In this document: in pieces, positions 29,311 to 40,837 of the stretch | Layout: every line of letters starts with the position of its first letter | Numbering within the stretch: position 1 is the stretch's first letter | Assembly (NCBI GenBank): GCA_014607495.2 | Contig: CP053153.1 | Span: forward strand, 8,866,001-8,930,000 | DNA length: 64,000 nucleotides | DNA from: Carposina sasakii | Taxonomy: Eukaryota; Arthropoda; Insecta; Lepidoptera; Carposinidae | Direction of reading: 5' to 3' | Position numbers and translations under genes: made by a program | Notes under the pieces: generated by a model | What the model was told of the DNA's origin: nothing | Seen by the model: only the letters and a program-made list of their open reading frames with translations | Databases searched by the model: none

Positions 29311-29419
29311 GAATTTATACTTTTAATGCGTTTATTCAAAACTTGACTGACTCTATTAAGTATACTACCTCCACTAACTACTATGTCTTTGTTTCATAGT
29401 ACCTACATCTTCTATTCTA

Positions 29420-29745
29420 TACATATAATAAAAATGTAACGGATCGCTGTTTGTACATGGAAGATATATGAGAAAATATATTATAGGAGACCTTTATCAA
29501 CGCAATAGTACATAATAAAATGATTTTTTTGAATTTTTGTCGGTTTGTCTGTTCATCGGTTTGTCTGTGCGTTTGCGCACGCTAATCACAGGAACGGCTG
29601 AACCGATTACGATTCAGTTTTCAGAAATATATTGTGACAGGTCCCACTTAACATATAGGTTACTTTTTATCCCGGGAAAATGTTTTTGTCCCGGATAATT
29701 TCGACATGTTATTTCTGACGGAGTCGCGGGCTTCCATTAGTTATT
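29420..29745 (+). mobile_element. Non-autonomous repeat (CGGCTGAACCGATT type)
   Basis: Contains GGAACGGCTGAACCGATTAC, TTACTTTTTATCCCGGGAAA and GACGGAGTCGCGGGC, phrases of a very common lepidopteran repeat. A second copy sits in TIMP intron 3 (38103-38313). Confidence 0.55.
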
Positions 29746-32700
29746 AATATACATGTTTGCAGTTTCGATTGACCAAAAGGAGGGATCTCGAAATAGTACC
29801 CCAGCTGCTCTAGGAGAACGTCAACATCGTTAACGTCTGTTTATTGAATAATGAACCACGACGTGATTGACGTCGTGGCCTTGTGATAAAGGGGATATAA
29901 GATATCATTATAATAGATGAAGCTATTTTTACATGTTACACAATAGATAGGTAGACTATGAACTATCATAGTCATAAAAGAAAAAGGTTTTTTTTACTAT
30001 AGCTTTTACTTTTTCGTCAAGAGTAGACTGAGCCGATATTTATGAAATTCAATGCATTGATAACAGAGATGAGCCAATATTGGTTAGTTACTTAGTTTAG
30101 TTCTTGTATCAAAAATGAGGTTTACACAACACTCAGCGAGAATCAAAATAAGGCCAGAAAAACTATGCCCAGTTGCAGTGTAAATACGCAAAAAACTAAC
30201 GAATTACTGAATGTATATGTAATTATATTTATATTAATAGATGTAATTTTTCATAACCAACTCTATTTTATTTTACATTTGCAACATTGCCGTTTATGTA
30301 CCTACATATGGTCATTGTAGATGATTTCACTATAACAAACAACTAAGTAATAGCCAATTACTTATTTTAGTATTTAACCTTGCATTGTTTTGCGAATAAG
30401 CGAAGACACCGCACGTTCGATTCCGTAATACCAAGGGTAAAATCAGTAAACATTACATAGCTTGTAGTAGGTTGTATTGAAAAACAAGTCTATTTTTTAT
30501 GTATAAAAAGTGCATATTACTTTTCACCTTAAGTTATTTAACGATTGGCGTACCCGTGTGATACTATTATGGTATTATGAATTTGTCTAGCTTTCTCGAC
30601 TCTAGCAAAGTTAAAGAAAATCGTCTTAAGTAGTATAAAACTTCACTTTAGCTTTCGCCTATGTTTTAAATAAACTTCAAGTGTTATCCAAAGTCGCGGT
30701 GCAAGGTCTTTGATCGTACCAAATATTTTTTGGAAAAGGCATGTAATTAGGTTTTCATCGCTTTATGCATTTACAAACACCTATAGGTAAAATCTGTTCA
30801 GAAACCCCGTGTCACGTCCGTCCGGAGATGACTACCTTGACCGAAAACCACAGAATATGTGTAACGTCGATATACACGTAGGTACTACAGACTCCACAAT
30901 AAGCATAGGTATTTCGTAGAAGGTAACTACATAGACAATGTTGACAGACCTGCCCATGTGTGTATACAATATATTGACGAAGAGTTGACGTTATCTTGGC
31001 TACCTACCACTGCCCTTTTTATAAGAAAAATATGTCATATCATCCCGCGTAGTGCCTGTTTTATTTCCTTAGTACAGTTCTCAATTATGAAGAATTTTGG
31101 TAATTGCGACCCTCTACACCTTTACTTTTCAATAACGCGTCTCTACCAATCGTTCAAATGGTCACATACATCCTGCACGTGGGTTGCAAGTAAACCATAC
31201 AATAATTAACATCCCAGTTACCAAGGTAGTTTCTGAACACAAATATTTCAAGATGTCTGTTGTACGATGCATGCATTGGTCTTTTCCCTATGTAAAGTGC
31301 CTTACAGTTTAGTTACAACAGTTATATAACCATTGACGACAGCTACTAATATTATAAAAACAAAGACTATCTGTATGTACATAAGTCACCTTTATCAAAT
31401 ATCAAATCATAAAAATAAAAACTATAAGGTTATTTAAGTCACCTTTTCACGACTGAATAAGTACGGCTGGACGGATTACTGCTTAGATATTCCGAAAATA
31501 ATCCTTACCGATATAGGACTATATTAAGGTGATTTTCCTCATGTTCAGTGAGCTGAAGGATGAGGCTTGGATCCACTTAGTTATCCTGGTTATGAGATGT
31601 CACACATAATCACATAATCCTTTATCAATAAATCATGTCACGAAATAGGTTTTTTGTAGATAGGAATAACGTTGAATGGGTTTAAGCTTATAGACAGAAT
31701 TATATACACGTTTGTTTCCCGAAATCGGGGTAACTAGAACTATAATACTTATAACTCGAATGAGATCTTACAGACACGTTAGCATAGTTAGGTTATAAAA
31801 AATTTGGTAGAGAAAATTGTCTGTAATATATTTACAAGTACATAATCAGTTAAAATCAAATATTAATAGATATTTGATAATTTCCTAGCCTATATAGGTT
31901 TGATGTGTCTGACTGCCTGTCTAAGTGGCTACAACTACTTGTGAGAAAGTACAACCTACACGTCGCAAAATAACAACTTTTAGTGTGAAATTGCTTCTTC
32001 AATTAACATAACACAACGTCCAACGCGATTTGACATGTTGACTTATCTGTTTAGTTAGATGATCGTACAAGGCGATTAGGCAACTTGCCGTGACCGACTC
32101 GTATTGCTATTCCCATGAACCCAGACGAACGACGCACTGTACCGGCTGTAAGGGAATGCACCCATAAACATTTTGTATTGTTTTCAAAAACGCTATATGG
32201 ATTGCCAATTTCACAGTTCACATTTATCTGAACTTGTTCGACAAGCCTTATGAACAGATCTGTGCTGCGGTTTAGTCTGACCGCATGTGCATTTGTGCAA
32301 CACATGTGACTCGATAAAATCGACTTAAGATGTAGGTAGCTACCAGATTTGTAGATAGAATAAATAGAATCCAATATCTTAAAGTAACAGTGGACTTCCC
32401 AGGGCTGTAAATAATGATGATCTTAAAGGTACTATTTGTTGGTAACATCGTCAGGTTATTACTTAAGTTATGTCTACGAATAAAGCAATTTTAAATGCAC
32501 AGTTGACCACAATAAATACGTTAATGCAAACGTTCAAAACGACGCGTCGTCATTACGGACGTTTGACGTCGCGACGTGAGTTCAATGCAGTGTGGGAAGC
32601 ATAATATAAGTCAAGTACGTGTTCCGCGTATGTCTCTTGCCGGCATTTTACATAAGTCCTTTAAGGACACTCTCTCCTAAATATATTTAAAGAATAACTG

Positions 32701-33890
32701 GTTTTCTGGTCTTTACTCTGGATTTTCTCTTCTTATTTTGGGATAACGCAATGAGCATGGTTTTAAGGTAATTAAGTAATTAGAATTACCTAGTGATAAA
32801 TGCCTCCTAAAGTAGACTTGCATGCAGCCTACTATGAACTGGCGCATTTCCGTTCTGTACTATAGGCCTTGGTGAAATGTAGGTTCTATTTTGTATTTCA
32901 CCTTCTACTTTTTAATCGCAACTTATAACTTTTCACGAGAAACCGAAGAGGTTAATTACGACTTATTCGGTCGGTACATAATTACGTAAGAAAGAGTTAG
33001 TACAAAGTCCACATACCTATACCTTCTGGAATGTGCTATGAGGGGCTATACGACGTAATAGCTTCGTATAAACTTCTATAGCATAAATACTACATAGCTA
33101 GCATTTATTTATTCATAAACAGAAACATACTGATTAGATTATAAACAAATTTAACAAGCGAGAATCATATTATATCGGTATTCAAATAGCATACCAATTG
33201 ATTAAATCCATTAACAAAGCAAAAGTTATTTTGCTTACAACTGTATATGCGTTTGAACTGCAATTATATATCCAGTAACTCAACAAAAACATTGGATTAT
33301 CAAAGTCACATGTTTTAAAATTGAATTGGAATAGAACGTGTACTATTACTGGTAAGACGGATTAACGTCCATATTTTACAAAAGTTAATAATACCCATTT
33401 CTAAACCATTATTATATATTAGAGCCAAAGTAGAGCTTAGGAACGTAATCTGTCAAGACTATTCTATTACACTCTTCACATAAAATGGAGACTTAATCCC
33501 ATCTTCCCAAACAAGCAACCCTTTAACTTTAACCTATAAGTTTATTACATGTGAGGAGAAGTTGGGATAAATGTCATTTTCGAACATTAAGATAATTATT
33601 TATACTATAGAACCTGGCAGAGATTATTCAATTTCACATAATTATCAAACTGAAACCTGCGTTATTGCGTTTGCCTGTACCTGGAGATACGCTCGACGTA
33701 CGAGTATCTTCCGTTAGATATGAACCGAATGATTTTTTAAAGCCAGAGTTTAAAAGGGTATATCACGGTTATACCATTATACCTATTGAACTAGGGTGTA
33801 TAATATGTATGTGTATATGTTAATGTCAATAAAAACTGTATGGAATAACAAGCAGCACACTAAAAAGATATAGTTGTCGTAATAATTTTA
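29746..33890. other. No gene recognised
   Basis: AT-rich tract with scattered short frames (30958-31209 plus, 32051-32374 minus) lacking domains or exon context. A small palindrome, CCACGACGT/ACGTCGTGG, lies near 29857-29879. No synapsin exon was found here. Confidence 0.35.
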
Positions 33891-34499
33891 TGGACTGACT
33901 TTTTCAGTCGATCCAAACAGCACTAGCCTTACGTAAGGCCAAAGCGATGGCCTTTACTGATACCTGATCCTCTTGAAACTGGGTCACAAGTACTTTAGAG
34001 TTTAATAAATGCACGTATCCCAGTCGCGTACAATTTAAATTGATGATATTGTGTTGCACCTTCATTACTTCTGAACCGTGTGTGTGAGTCATTAAATTAT
34101 GATAGTATACAGGAACGAAGTTACAGCCAGACAAAAATACCATGATTCTGATAAGAAAACAATATGAAAATTTCACAGGAAACTTACGAAAATTTATATA
34201 TTTTCAGGGCCAAAATAATGTAGTTTAAATAAGCAGAGCTGAGATAATTAATTAAAAACAAGATTTTTAAGCAATACATGATTTTCAAACTATTACTAAT
34301 ATTATAAATAGTACTAAATGGGGATCTGTAGACCCCTATGGGATATAGGCGTGAGATTATGTATGTATGTACTAATACTATAAATGCGAAAGTAACTCTG
34401 TCAGTCTGACTTTCACGCTGAAACTTCTGAACCGACTGAAATAAAATTTGGTACGTATTTGGAATCGCGGGCGTCCAAATTATCCAAAAAAATAGCAAT

Positions 34500-34579
34500 G
34501 TTTTATACAGTAACCGATAAGCGTATAACTCAACCTTGTTCAGCATGTAACTATTTGCCTGACTATCACTCACACCCTG
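34500..34579 (-). mobile_element. One end of a CAGGGTGTGAGTGA MITE
   Basis: Read on the minus strand, it starts CAGGGTGTGAGTGATAGTCA, GGCAAATAGTTACATGCTGA, matching the terminus of the complete element at 41818. The other end is lost. Confidence 0.6.
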
Positions 34580-34639
34580 TGTAAATTCGGAAGATTGATT
34601 GCGTTGTGTAAAAACACACGGCTATGATGGGTTTTAGCA

Positions 34640-34800
34640 GGCGCCTGCACTCAGGGGTCTTGCGTTCAATTTTCATATCGCGTCATGAAACTGAATTGCA
34701 GATCAGGTAGACTAAATAACCAAATAAATATTATTAAGAAATGAAAAGAAAAACCTCTCGAATACCGTGCTTTGCTCTAACCAATTGAGCTACCGGGTCA
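34640..34800 (-). mobile_element. tRNA-derived SINE remnant
   Basis: On the minus strand, 34797-34769 reads GGTAGCTCAATTGGTTAGAG, a clear tRNA D-arm/A box, followed by a degraded B-box-like TATTCGAGA and no acceptor or anticodon stem. It is a SINE head, not a functional tRNA. Confidence 0.5.
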
Positions 34801-35681
34801 ATTAACTCGGTCGACAAATTTGACCATCTCTTTTAAACTTTTTTATTTTTAAATTAGTAAATAACATAAGGTATACATCTAACTTATAGGTATATATCTA
34901 ACTTCAAAACTTCTCTGTTGAAAGGATTTGTATTCTAAAATTCTTAGGTACCTAGTTTTTCCTGGTAGAAGCATAAAATTCTATATCAAAAGTAAATCAA
35001 GTGTGGTATCCCACTATTATTTTATACTACAATACAAGTAGGTAATATGATTGCACACAGATTTTAGTAAACTGCACAAAATACATTGCTTATTAGCTTA
35101 AAATAGGAGTGTGACCTTCATTGAGTGTGCAGGTCATCAGGTTATTTCGGGAGCATTGTAGTCATTCGCACTGCACGCTGCACTGTTGTGATGTGTATCG
35201 ATTCATTTCCGGGACTAATGTAAGCCGATCGATTCGAGATCTGGGTCATTGGTTGTGTTCCTATATTGTCTTTTTACAAAAGCGATGTCATCTGCAGAGG
35301 CGTGTTAGGGTTAGTTCATACTCGAGTCACGAATTCACCATGTATTTGTGTATTCATTTTAGGTCTCAATATTTAATCCTAAGCTTACTTATTTAGTTTT
35401 AATTTGTTGGTTTTTCTCAGCGAAGCTACAAAATTATAGGCGTAGTAGACAAGTAATTCAATAGTTTTTATACTACTATTCTTTATAAAGTTCCTTTAGT
35501 CCATTTGTCGGAAACGTGTGAAGTATTCACAAAGCCAAACAAAATGTTTGCAAAAAGCTTTTTGTTACGCTTTCACTGTAGGTAGAAAGAAATACAAATG
35601 CTCGGTGTAATCGAGTCTTTACAAAAAGAGAATTCATACTGCTACGTTTCCTGCGTAACTTCGTATGAAGAGAAGTTTTTC

Positions 35682-35749
35682 TTTTCAATGGTGGTTACAA
35701 TGAGTTGACTTGCGCACACAAGTCAACTCATTGTAACCACTATTGAAAG
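35682..35749. repeat. 68-base near-perfect hairpin
   Basis: Arms 35682-35712 and 35719-35749 (outer TTTCAATGGTGGTTACAATG, inner AGTTGACTTG) pair with one or two mismatches around the loop CGCACA. It lies 0.6 kb upstream of the TIMP start codon. It could be a foldback element, a cruciform-forming site or, less likely, a small-RNA precursor. Confidence 0.7.
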
Positions 35750-36324
35750 CTTTAAGGCTTTTCCTTTAAGAATTATTTATTTCTTATGAATTTATTATTA
35801 TGTTTTAGACTATAGTAAGTATTATCGTATCTGTGGTTTCAGAATTATTTCTCTCTAACAGTATAATAACTAACAAAACCTCTTTTTTTGGAAGTCGGTT
35901 TATAATAAGTACATAGATACATAATTTTTAAAGGTATAATCATAATTATCCTATAAGAGGAAGAAGTTTAATTAAAAGGGTCTAATTATACGTTCAGCAA
36001 TGAATGCAATTTCTTGAAAATCTTCGGTGGAATGTTAGGAATTTAATTGATTGGCTATCTCGATGATAAAAACAAATATCTACTATCTAATAAACACGTC
36101 ATGATGCACTTGCTGTTGCTAATGCTTAAATCTCATCAGAGACTGCAATACTGATATACACTGAAGAAAGTCAGTTATAAGTCGCTACGTGTGTTGTAAA
36201 AGTCTTCGATATGAAAATATACCCAGTTATATTAATTTTTCAGGTTAAATAATAACTATGCGCGAGAGATCGTTAATAACACACCGAATAATATTCAACA
36301 TGTTCAACCTTTCAGACAGCAGCC

Positions 36325-36436
36325 ATGTTAAGGAGGTGGCTGACGGTGGCGCTAGTGGCAGCTAGTTGGCGGGCCCTGGACGCCTGCTCGTGCAGACCTG
36401 AACATCCTCAGACATCCTTCTGCAAAAGCGACTTTG
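36325..36436 (+). CDS. Timp: TIMP exon 1: signal peptide and CSC N-terminus
   Basis: The ATG at 36325 is preceded by GCAGCC. A pyrimidine-rich acceptor-like CCTTTCAG ends just upstream at 36315, and another (TTTTTCAG) ends at 36243, so a short untranslated leader exon may lie further 5'. The exon encodes the signal peptide and the zinc-chelating mature start Cys-Ser-Cys. The donor after 36436 is GTACCT, phase 1. Confidence 0.95.
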
Positions 36437-39400
36437 GTACCTAATGTTTTTATTATATTCACGTCAGGTACCTACTGTTATCTACCGCTAAAACGCCTAC
36501 TATAAAGTAAAGATTCAATCTGCTAAGACGCTTTTTCGTGACATTTCATCATGTTTTAGCTAGATTTTTATGTAATTTTTTGTGAAATCAAATAAAAAAT
36601 ATAATTTCCATGATAAGTAGATAGATTTAAAAAGTTTTCGCATTAGTGAATAAGTCACTGTGAATATTAAATAAATAATTTAGGTATTATTTTTCAGTAA
36701 TCGTCGGGAGAGTACAGAAACTGTTTCGCGGACCTGAAATGTACGATTCATACAAAGTGAAAATTCGAAACATATTTAAGGTAAATAGATATAATACCTA
36801 GGTATAATCTAGCTATAATCGATCGATAGAAGAGATGTCATTTTCAAATTCTTAAAAATTTACTAACAAATTACAAGCAGTAGGTAATGCATATAGATTT
36901 AAGAAAAGATTTCATTATACTGGAAACGTAGGTAAAACTCAAATCATTGTTAGAGTTTATCTCGTCACGTAAAAGCGAAGACACGTTTTATCGTAAACTA
37001 TTCTAGCCAAAGACAAAGGTTCATTTCCAGACAGGCTTAAAGTAATTAGATCTGCGGGAGAGTAGAGAAGACAGGTCGATGGGTAGAAGCTACTGGAAAA
37101 TGGAATTTTATACGTTGTGGGAATTACGAGTAAATTAAATGCCATGGAAGTGTTACTTTTTTATTTTTAGTTTAGTATTTATGTAATTACTTTTTGATAG
37201 GAAGATACGTTTGATTAGTAGGGCCTATGTGGGGGATATGTGGGGCCCTTGGACTGTCTAGATCGACAAAATAAATAATTTTTCACTGTATCAGCTTGGG
37301 TGATTTGCTATTAATGTTATTTTTTGATATTTTTATTGTTAATTTCTTTCTTGTGTCTGCTTGGTTAGGTTTTAATTTTAATTTTAATTTTGTAGTAGTC
37401 GTTATGTCAATATTTCATTGTTAGTAACCTCATTTATTGCTTGTTAACACAACAAGTCTTTAACTGTCCACTCAATTAGATTTAGGAAATTTGTCTGTAA
37501 CACATAATGTAAATTGAAGTGGACGTTGACAAACCTCAATAAAAAAAATTAAAAATAAGCAATAAAACGATTTGATTTGATTAGAAAACTAAACTAGTAA
37601 TAATCTTTTTTATTTCTCAGGCAACTCCCAAAGCGCAGTTGGCATTAAAATCTGGTCGACTGCTCACACCTAACGAGGGGTCTTTTTGCGGAGTCAACCT
37701 TCAACCTAGAGAAACATACATTATTACAGGTAAATAGCTAAGTCACTGAGAAAATTAAGATAATCTTACCTAAATTCATTAATCTATAAAAAAATTTAAA
37801 ACATTTATGAAGTAATCTATACTAATAGGAGTATGTTGGTATAATTGTATGCATTACTCCGCTTTTAATTTGTTAGAATATGCTCTGGGCCTATCTCGAA
37901 ATCTATAAATCTAGAGATACCCTGAATATACTCGTACCTATTAATAATTATTTGCATTAGATAGTGATCAATATATTACTGTATACGTACTGTTTTGATG
38001 TTATTTATAAATCTTTTTCAATCTTCATACATATACATATAGTGAGGCTCTTTATCCCACAAAGAGGTAGAGAAAATCTTCATATTACATTATTTTGAAT
38101 CGTATCCTACTTCCTACTAATATTACCTATAAACGTAAAAGTTTGTAAGTATGAATGGATTTTAATAAAATTTGGTATGAAGTTAGCTGACACCCTGGAT
38201 TAACACAAAGTCTACTTTTTATCCCGGGAAAATATTATCTATTATCCCGGATAATTTCGACATTTTGTTTTTTTTTGCATTCAATGCAGACGAAGTCGCG
38301 GCCGTCCACTAGTATCAAATAAATAGAAATCTGCATCTATTCCAGGTCAAGTGCTGCACCTGCAAGCACACATCCACCTTTGCTCGTACGTGAGCAAGTG
38401 GCGTGACGTGACCCCGCGGCAAAGGAAAGGGTTCCGGCTACTGTACAAACAGGGATGCCTTTGCAAGGTATGAACCATTTAGTAGTAGTCATAACCATTG
38501 ATTTAGAATAAGAATCGCTTAGAAATTTATTGTAAACTTTATCTTGAGTGACTAGCAGCCATCACCTACTTGCCAAAGATGTCTTTATTAATAGAGAACT
38601 GTCATATAGGCAATATCCTCATTTAAGAACGAGAAAGGTGTAGGTAACTTGAGAATGGTCTTGTTCAAAAAGATGGCAAACACCTTACTAGTAATCGTAA
38701 TATTTTATCTGAATATCTATTATGCATAGAATATTATAAAGAAACTGTAATAATGCACTTGTCTATCTTTTAATTAGTACTTATAGGCAGAATCTCATTG
38801 TACATTATTTTTCCAGGTGCACGTAAATAGGCGACGCACGAAGTCACCCAATGCGTGCTTCTCGAAATTCAACGACTGCTACGAGAGGCATGGCATCTGC
38901 CTACAAGATCGCGAACGGCGGTGCCGCTGGACTAGGTAAATCCCGCTTTTGATCATGATAGTTAATCGTCGATTATGGACGATTGTTACGTTCCTTGATA
39001 TGATCATTGGATCTCAAAATTTCAATGCTTAAAAGAGATTTGCTTGTAAGACCACGGCAGTTCAGTCTCCAAAAAAGTACTTAAATCTTTCTTGTTACCA
39101 GAAAGTAAAGTACCTATCATGCATATACTTCAAATCCGTCCTTATTCGAAAATAACAAATGTTCTCTAAAGCTAATCGTGTGAAATGTATTACAAGGCTA
39201 TAATGAACACTTATGAGACGTTCAAACTCGAGTAAAAACGCCTACGTTGTCGTCATTATTTTACTATCTCACAGAGTGGTCACAATGGCGGACATATATT
39301 TTGGATGATAACTTTAACAGCTTATTAATAGACACAACAGCTTAAAGTAAAGGCTTGGAACACTAAATAAGATATAATCAGTAATTGACTTTATAGAATA

Positions 39401-40128
39401 AGTACATCAAAAAGCGTTAAAAACTAGGTTTATCTTACAGTTTAAATAAAGTAAAGCATCAATGTTCTTACCGATAAAAATGTCCACCGACAATATTATA
39501 TTTCTTGGCAAAATAATGTAATTAGGGACATAGCCAAGAAGGCTTTACCAGGAATTTAAGACAAATCGGGAAACTTACTTTAGGAGAAAAAGTTACTTTG
39601 ACCTAAAATAAATTTGCCAGAATCTAGGAACAAATCTAAATAATGGAATCCTGGTTTTTTTGTCGAAAAATTACTCTCGGTATGAAGTACTTACTAATCT
39701 AATATTTAGTTGGTAGTCTCAAGTGGTTTTTTATCAATTAGCACGTCATTCTGGTGTAATTTTACTCCTTTTTTGTATCAAGTAACCGGTGTTATTACAA
39801 AACCGCGTCAAAAATTAGACACTGTTTAAAACGACACTTCACAGCAAATATAGGTATAATTATCGTATAATTATTGTATAGCATATCTGTAAAATTTAGT
39901 CAATTTTTAGATTGAGCAATGTCTAAATTCTTTTGTTCCTAATAACAGGCTATACGTTTAACTTTTCGTTGTTGTTATGTACCTACTAAAATAAAAACTT
40001 TTATGAATTTCAGTAATACACAATATTTTTTACACTATTCATAAGTAAATTATCTTGTTCGCAGGTCTCCCGCCCTCACAAGATGCATACAATCCGAAAA
40101 GCTCCATTTTAATGGGACTTTGACTTGA
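36325..40128 (+). CDS. Timp: Tissue inhibitor of metalloproteinases (TIMP), secreted
   Basis: TIMPs are secreted inhibitors of matrix metalloproteinases; the N-terminal cysteine chelates the catalytic zinc. Six exons with matching phases: 36325-36436, 36698-36780, 37621-37729, 38346-38467, 38817-38935 and 40065-40128, giving 202 residues, the usual size for the family. Residues 1-20 (MLRRWLTVALVAASWRALDA) are a signal peptide, leaving a mature N-terminus CSCRPEHPQTSFCKSDFV, the TIMP signature. VGRVQKLF, SFCGVNL, HLCSYVSKW and QGCLC follow. The cysteine count is 12, the canonical six disulfides, but only when exon 6 is included; an in-frame TAA directly after exon 5 would give 182 residues and 11 cysteines. 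The gene lies on the strand opposite synapsin and within its intron, as in flies and vertebrates. Intron 3 contains a repeat. A possible poly(A) signal AATAAA is at 40618-40623. Confidence 0.97.
36698..36780 (+). CDS. Timp: TIMP exon 2: VIVGRVQKLF...RNIFK
   Basis: The exon is 83 bases long with acceptor TTATTTTTCAG and donor AAG then GTAAAT. It completes the Val codon of the DFV motif and encodes a strand-rich segment of the OB-fold inhibitory domain (VIVGRVQKLFRG, YKVKIRNIFK). Confidence 0.95.
37621..37729 (+). CDS. Timp: TIMP exon 3: inhibitory domain with SFCGVNL
   Basis: The exon is 109 bases long with acceptor TTTTTATTTCTCAG and donor ACAG then GTAAAT, phase 1 exit. It encodes ATPKAQLALKSGRLLTPNEG then SFCGVNLQPRETYIITG. 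The cysteine in SFCG and the YIITG motif are typical of the TIMP N-domain. Confidence 0.95.
38103..38313 (+). mobile_element. Repeat inside TIMP intron 3
   Basis: Starts TACTAATATTACCTATAAAC and contains ATCCCGGGAAAATATTATCT and GACGAAGTCGCGG, ending near CCACTAGTA. Same family as 29420-29745. It lies just before the exon 4 acceptor. Confidence 0.55.
38346..38467 (+). CDS. Timp: TIMP exon 4: HLCSYVSKW and QGCLC
   Basis: The exon is 122 bases long with acceptor CTATTCCAG and donor AAG then GTATGA. It encodes GQVLHLQAHIHLCSYVSKWR, then DVTPRQRKGFRLLYKQGCLCK. It contributes three cysteines around the junction of the N- and C-terminal domains. Confidence 0.95.
38817..38935 (+). CDS. Timp: TIMP exon 5: C-terminal domain
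   Basis: The exon is 119 bases long with acceptor TATTTTTCCAG. It encodes VHVNRRRTKSPNACFSKFND then CYERHGICLQDRERRCRWT with four cysteines, and ends ACT AG followed by GTAAAT. If this donor is not used, translation stops at TAA (38937-38939). Confidence 0.93.
40065..40128 (+). CDS. Timp: TIMP exon 6: C-terminal tail (probable)
   Basis: The acceptor is TATCTTGTTCGCAG. The exon completes the Arg codon and adds SPALTRCIQSEKLHFNGTLT before the TGA at 40126-40128. It supplies the twelfth cysteine expected for a TIMP and follows the Cys-x-Trp motif at the position where vertebrate TIMPs also continue. This supports the exon, but it is inferred rather than proven. Confidence 0.8.
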
Positions 40129-40617
40129 TTTTATGAACACGAAGCTACATACACCTTGTACAACTCGAAACGTCCTTAGGGAAAATTACATTCGATGCTA
40201 CTAACACCCTTCAACAGTCATCATCAGCTAACATCACTTGCATGAGAATAACTTTTTCATTATCAAGATGACCTAAGCACGCCATTAGGTGTGTTTTCGG
40301 AAGTACCTTAATCTCCTTTTACGAGTAAAAATGTGTAGTTTCATGAAAATTTTGTTATGGGTATTTCTTATTGTAATTTTTCATTTGGACTGCAGAAATT
40401 GTTGTTTTTTGTCTTGACTGACGAAATTAATTTTAACGTTAAGTAATTTTTACATTATTTATTATTAAGTTTAAAATTGTAAATTAACAAATTATAGTGA
40501 TATTAATGTATTAGGTTTAAAGTAAAAATAGAAACTGTAAGATATGAATCAGTCGATTTTCATTAAACGCCTTTCGTATTGTCTTAGCTAATAGACTCCG
40601 GAGATTAACGTCTAGCA

Positions 40618-40623
40618 AATAAA
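40618..40623 (+). terminator. Candidate TIMP polyadenylation signal AATAAA
   Basis: An exact AATAAA lies about 490 bases after the TIMP stop and about 110 bases before the antisense synapsin exon. It is the clearest such hexamer in the interval, but in AT-rich DNA chance occurrence is likely. Confidence 0.35.
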
Positions 40624-40732
40624 TATGTAAAAATAATCCTGGTATACACAGTCGTTTACTGAAGCACGAGGTGTGAGAATAGCCTCAAGAGAAAATACGA
40701 CTGCGGATACCAGCCTTAAGTTAAGTACTCAC

Positions 40733-40837
40733 CATATCGGTGTAGCTGTGGTAGTACGTCTGCTCGATCAATGGGAAGTTCTCCCGTCCAAGTCGGCGCT
40801 GCAGCTGCAAAAGGTGGCCAAACACCCATGGTCTATC
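40733..40837 (-). CDS. Syn: Synapsin C-domain exon: [17 protein letters not shown]...YTDM
   Basis: The exon is 105 bases, exactly 35 codons, with acceptor TTTGCTTCCTAG and donor ATG then GTGAGT. It encodes [35 protein letters not shown]. The fly counterpart continues into the ATP-binding subdomain; that next exon is not visible. TIMP lies immediately beyond this donor on the other strand, with its stop about 600 bases away. Confidence 0.96.

Noticed and set aside
32051..32374. 107-residue minus-strand frame as a downstream synapsin exon
   Set aside because: Its translation does not resemble any part of synapsin, and it lacks the expected phase-0 acceptor.
33904..34176. 90-residue minus-strand frame considered as a transposon or synapsin exon
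   Set aside because: No matching motif of the synapsin C domain and no convincing splice sites; no element family could be named.
34184..34573. 129-residue minus-strand frame
   Set aside because: It overlaps the end of a CAGGGTG MITE and another repeat fragment (34360-34460); composition looks like translated noncoding AT-rich DNA.
34769..34797. tRNA gene suggested by a good D-arm/A box
   Set aside because: No anticodon stem, acceptor stem or proper B box at the right distance; better read as a SINE remnant.
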